Assembly (NCBI GenBank): GCA_028292625.1
Contig: JAQGLY010000010.1
Span: forward strand, 1 to 64,000
Source of the DNA: Herbaspirillum sp.
Lineage (GTDB): Bacteria > Pseudomonadota > Gammaproteobacteria > Burkholderiales > Burkholderiaceae_D
Reading direction: 5' to 3'
DNA: 64,000 nt
The translations under genes were made by a program, and so were the position numbers. The first letter of the stretch is position 1; every line of letters starts with the position of its first letter. Below are positions 62,401 through 64,000 of the stretch, piece by piece. The notes under the pieces were generated by a model, which had not been told where the DNA came from, made no database searches, and worked only from the letters and a program-made list of their open reading frames with translations.

Positions 62401-64000
62401 TTACACCATCTTCGATTACGTGACGACCACGGACCGGACCGTGGTCACGCAAACCGATCCCGGCAAAATCGCTGCCGGCGGCAACATCAGGTTGGCCGGC
62501 ATTGTCACCAACGACAAAAGTGCGATTATCGCCGGCAGGGACATCGTCGGCAGCGTGACGGCGATCAATAATTTGGACTTTGTCGGCCAGACCACGGTGA
62601 CGCAAACCGGCTATGCGCAGTATCACGACACAAAAAAAAGCCGTACGAGCAGCCGGAAAGATAATTATCATTCCGCGGTGGCATTCAAAGACCCGATCAC
62701 CACCACGGCGGGCATGAACATTTTTACGGTCCAGGCGTATGGCGCTCCCGACCATGCAGAGAATGGCGCCGCAGGAGCCGACGTGCATGCCCGCATCGTG
62801 CCCGGCAGCCAGAGCAGCACCGTTGAAGGCCGGACGGTGCCGCTGCCTCCTTTGGTCCTTCCCAGCAGCCCCTTGTTTCAATATCATCCCGAACCGGGAC
62901 ATCCGTATCTGATCGAAACCGATCCGCAATTCACCAATTCACGGATATTCCTGTCCAGCGACTATCAACTGAGTCGTCTGGCCGCCGATCCGCAGCGGGC
63001 GCACCAACGCCTGGGCGACGGCTTCTATGAACAAAAGCTGATCAACGACCAGATCGCGCAACTGACTGGGCGGCGCTTCCTGGGCGGCTATACCAGCAAT
63101 GAAACCCAATACCAAGCATTGATGGATAACGGCGTGGCCGCTGCCGCCCGGTTACAACTGACGCCCGGGACGGCGTTGAGCGAAGCCGAGATCGCCGCGC
63201 TGACAGCCGATATCGTCTGGCTCGTAGAGCAGGACGTCCGCCTGCCCGACGGCGCCGTCACCAGCGTCTGGGCGCCGGTCGTCTATCTGGCCAAGGCCGA
63301 TGCCGGCATCGGGGACGTCCCGCCCGCCGGTTCGCTGATCGGCGCCAGCAACCTCGACCTGACCATCACCGGCGCATTCCAAAATGGGGGCACGCTGCAA
63401 GCAGTCGATAGGGTTTCGCTGCAAGCGGCCGATATTGTCAATACCGGCGCCATTGCGGGGACCGGCCCGAACAGTGCCGTGAGCCTGACGGCAGCCAACG
63501 ACATTGTCAATCGCGGCGGCAGCATTGCCGGCCACCAGGTCGAATTGGCGGCCGGGCGCGATGTGACGATCGCGTCCACAACGGCCACCAGCGGCGTGAC
63601 CATCGCACCTGCCAAGGCACGCAGAGGCCTGATCTTTACTGAGGAGAGCAGTCCGGGTTTTGGGAGTGAGCACACGGTCATCGACCGGCTCGCGGGCGTG
63701 GCGGCCGACCAACTGAGCATCCAGAGCGGACGCGACATTCAGCTGTCGGCAGCCCAGATCGCGGTCACAGGCGACGCCACATTGACGGCAGGCCGGGATC
63801 TGCAACTGCAAGCCGCGACCACCAAACAGTCCGTCGATTACACCTACGACGCGTCGAATCATTTGCGGCAAAGCGAAACGCAAGTCATCGGCACGCAGAT
63901 CGAGACCGGCGGCAACCTGGGCCTGGCCGCCGGGCAGGACCTTGGCGCCACGGCGGCGTATGTCAACGCCGGGAAAGCGATGACGGCCGTCGCGGGGCGC
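59483..64000 (+). CDS. CdiA/filamentous haemagglutinin-family TpsA exoprotein, 5' part
   Basis: 1506 codons lie in the window and the gene continues past its end. The extended signal peptide MNKQAYRVIFNRRRG has the ESPR pattern; cleavage is expected after Ala69 (AQA). The TPS transport domain follows, with NPNGI at 179-183 and CSGCGFINASRG. Then come many FHA beta-helix repeats of the GGDI/AGRDI sort. A central CdiA-type segment includes YLIETDPQFTNSRIFLSSDY near 1142 and GRRFLGGYTSNETQYQALM. No frameshift was found. Exported by a TpsB partner not in the window. Confidence 0.9.
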   Translation, partial: MNKQAYRVIFNRRRGIMMAVAESVSGRTQQKNGAHMTTGAAARARPLHALAALGVLVAGLFGGVTVAQAQIVADPGAGGRRPTVDRTANGRPLVQIVTPSAAGVSHNRYQQFNVDRQGAILNNARQLTRTQQGGLVNGNPYLQGGAARIILNEVTGAGRSQLRGYTEVAGQRAEVIIANPNGISCSGCGFINASRGTLTTGTPVFGGDGSLAAFRVRRGDIQIGSGGLNAGNLDRLDLIARSVQVNGQLWADRLNVVAGANQVDAENLGVQIIEGEGGQPTVAIDTALMGGMYANKIRLVGTGAGMGVVSLGAIAAHAGQLNIDSRGKVTLRGDTRASERIAIRSDDDVVNAGTLYGRQTVQIDSAGTVDNSGTLAAQGDLDVHADRIASSGNLTAGLDVAGEVSLAGNLHMHANQTLDATGRNSAGGHIAMHGASVNLAAAHTIAGGDISVRATAGDIDHSGGALQGGKETMLNATGTVSNIDGLIQGAGPVSIFAGAALDNRHGQIAANDGRLTVAAGAGLDNRDGKILANGAQLTASAGTTFDNRYGQIEASGDLFTVTAASVDNTQGRIVHSGIGATHVDGGAVIVNDGGTIGGHDITLASAALRNTLQGRIVAAGNLQLAACNRIDNSHGAMFAAGDLIVHESEVSLHNIAGEIGATGNVKLTIASLDNTDGHIGNTAGGDGRIDLAVGAAAGTLRATRGDGMITNTGGTIGSAADLRITAQTLAGDGNIIAGQDLNIAMQGDYLLTAGNRIAANRDLYLSTKGDWTNAGDLSAVRHLNLSARNLENRYGALINAGGGMARITVANQLHNIGRIYGDDIAIGAHSVLNDGLLNADGSTREAGVIAARNGMQVGAIDIVNREHAMLQSLGDMAFGRSLDVNDQATGAGDSLLNASATIDAGGNLALHTANLTNTNAHFATAVLRDDSLIRHIREYQLNGSSRRYSSDEARQSRESDIDKLVINGGRHNDYTIFDYVTTTDRTVVTQTDPGKIAAGGNIRLAGIVTNDKSAIIAGRDIVGSVTAINNLDFVGQTTVTQTGYAQYHDTKKSRTSSRKDNYHSAVAFKDPITTTAGMNIFTVQAYGAPDHAENGAAGADVHARIVPGSQSSTVEGRTVPLPPLVLPSSPLFQYHPEPGHPYLIETDPQFTNSRIFLSSDYQLSRLAADPQRAHQRLGDGFYEQKLINDQIAQLTGRRFLGGYTSNETQYQALMDNGVAAAARLQLTPGTALSEAEIAALTADIVWLVEQDVRLPDGAVTSVWAPVVYLAKADAGIGDVPPAGSLIGASNLDLTITGAFQNGGTLQAVDRVSLQAADIVNTGAIAGTGPNSAVSLTAANDIVNRGGSIAGHQVELAAGRDVTIASTTATSGVTIAPAKARRGLIFTEESSPGFGSEHTVIDRLAGVAADQLSIQSGRDIQLSAAQIAVTGDATLTAGRDLQLQAATTKQSVDYTYDASNHLRQSETQVIGTQIETGGNLGLAAGQDLGATAAYVNAGKAMTAVAGR

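Noticed and set aside
59843..63883. Chain of long minus-strand ORFs opposite the exoprotein gene
   Set aside because: They are antisense shadows of repeat-rich TpsA coding sequence; the plus frame is continuous and family-matched over 1506 codons.
1..64000. CRISPR array, tRNA or rRNA genes, insertion sequences
   Set aside because: No regular spaced repeats, cloverleaf sequences, transposase motifs or terminal repeats with target duplications were recognised by eye; a covariance-model search would settle the RNA genes.

Overview
The window looks like one contiguous piece of a high-GC betaproteobacterial chromosome, probably Burkholderiales and most likely Oxalobacteraceae (Collimonas/Herbaspirillum/Janthinobacterium-like). 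This rests on protein style (ScoAB, LivFGHMK sets, a prkA-yeaH-spoVR stress operon, PaoABC), gene density and the type of intergenic repeats. It is inference from family resemblance, not a database match. I saw no rRNA, tRNA, insertion sequence, integrase or CRISPR array.

Layout. 1-400: hairpin-rich repeat and a small heavy-metal-associated (HMA) fold protein lacking CxxC. 933-7204: branched-chain-amino-acid-type ABC transporter (LivG, LivF, LivK, LivH, LivM) followed by succinyl-CoA:3-ketoacid CoA-transferase ScoAB. 7236-7333: large palindromic repeat. 7340-10365: orphan membrane-tethered TAXI protein, diverging from a polar amino acid ABC binding protein and permease. 10371-14230: CusRS/CopRS-like two-component system, a possible orphan plus-strand transcript, and an omega-amino acid aminotransferase. 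14367-18993: MFS exporter, NRAMP-like transporter, DUF4160/DUF2442 pair, quinone oxidoreductase. 19033-22999: periplasmic aldehyde oxidoreductase PaoABC.

23097-28438 is a run of stress or housekeeping genes: a 61-aa hydrophilic protein, PncC/CinA, a CBS protein, a PAS-PAS hybrid histidine kinase, a KGG-repeat protein and WrbA. 28457-38532 (minus strand) is an 11-gene type II secretion/type IV pilus hybrid: GspG, F, E, then PilM/N/O/P-like parts, a secretin lipoprotein with a C-terminal cohesin-like domain, and three more pseudopilins. After an AT-richer gene-poor gap comes prkA-yeaH-spoVR (39476-44364).

44623-55612 is the most interesting unit. A GntR/FCD regulator is divergent from a ten-gene operon: C-C/amide-type alpha/beta hydrolase, isochorismatase-like amidase, a complete LivHMKGF importer, ACMSD-like amidohydrolase, PuuE-like deacetylase/allantoinase and asparaginase. 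Five TTGNNNNCAA palindromes lie in the divergent control region. I read it as an uptake-and-hydrolysis pathway for an unknown, probably cyclic or amide-containing nitrogen compound.

The right end holds a DUF421 protein, MipA/OmpV with an OmpR-class two-component pair, and the first 1506 codons of a giant CdiA/filamentous-haemagglutinin exoprotein that runs out of the window.
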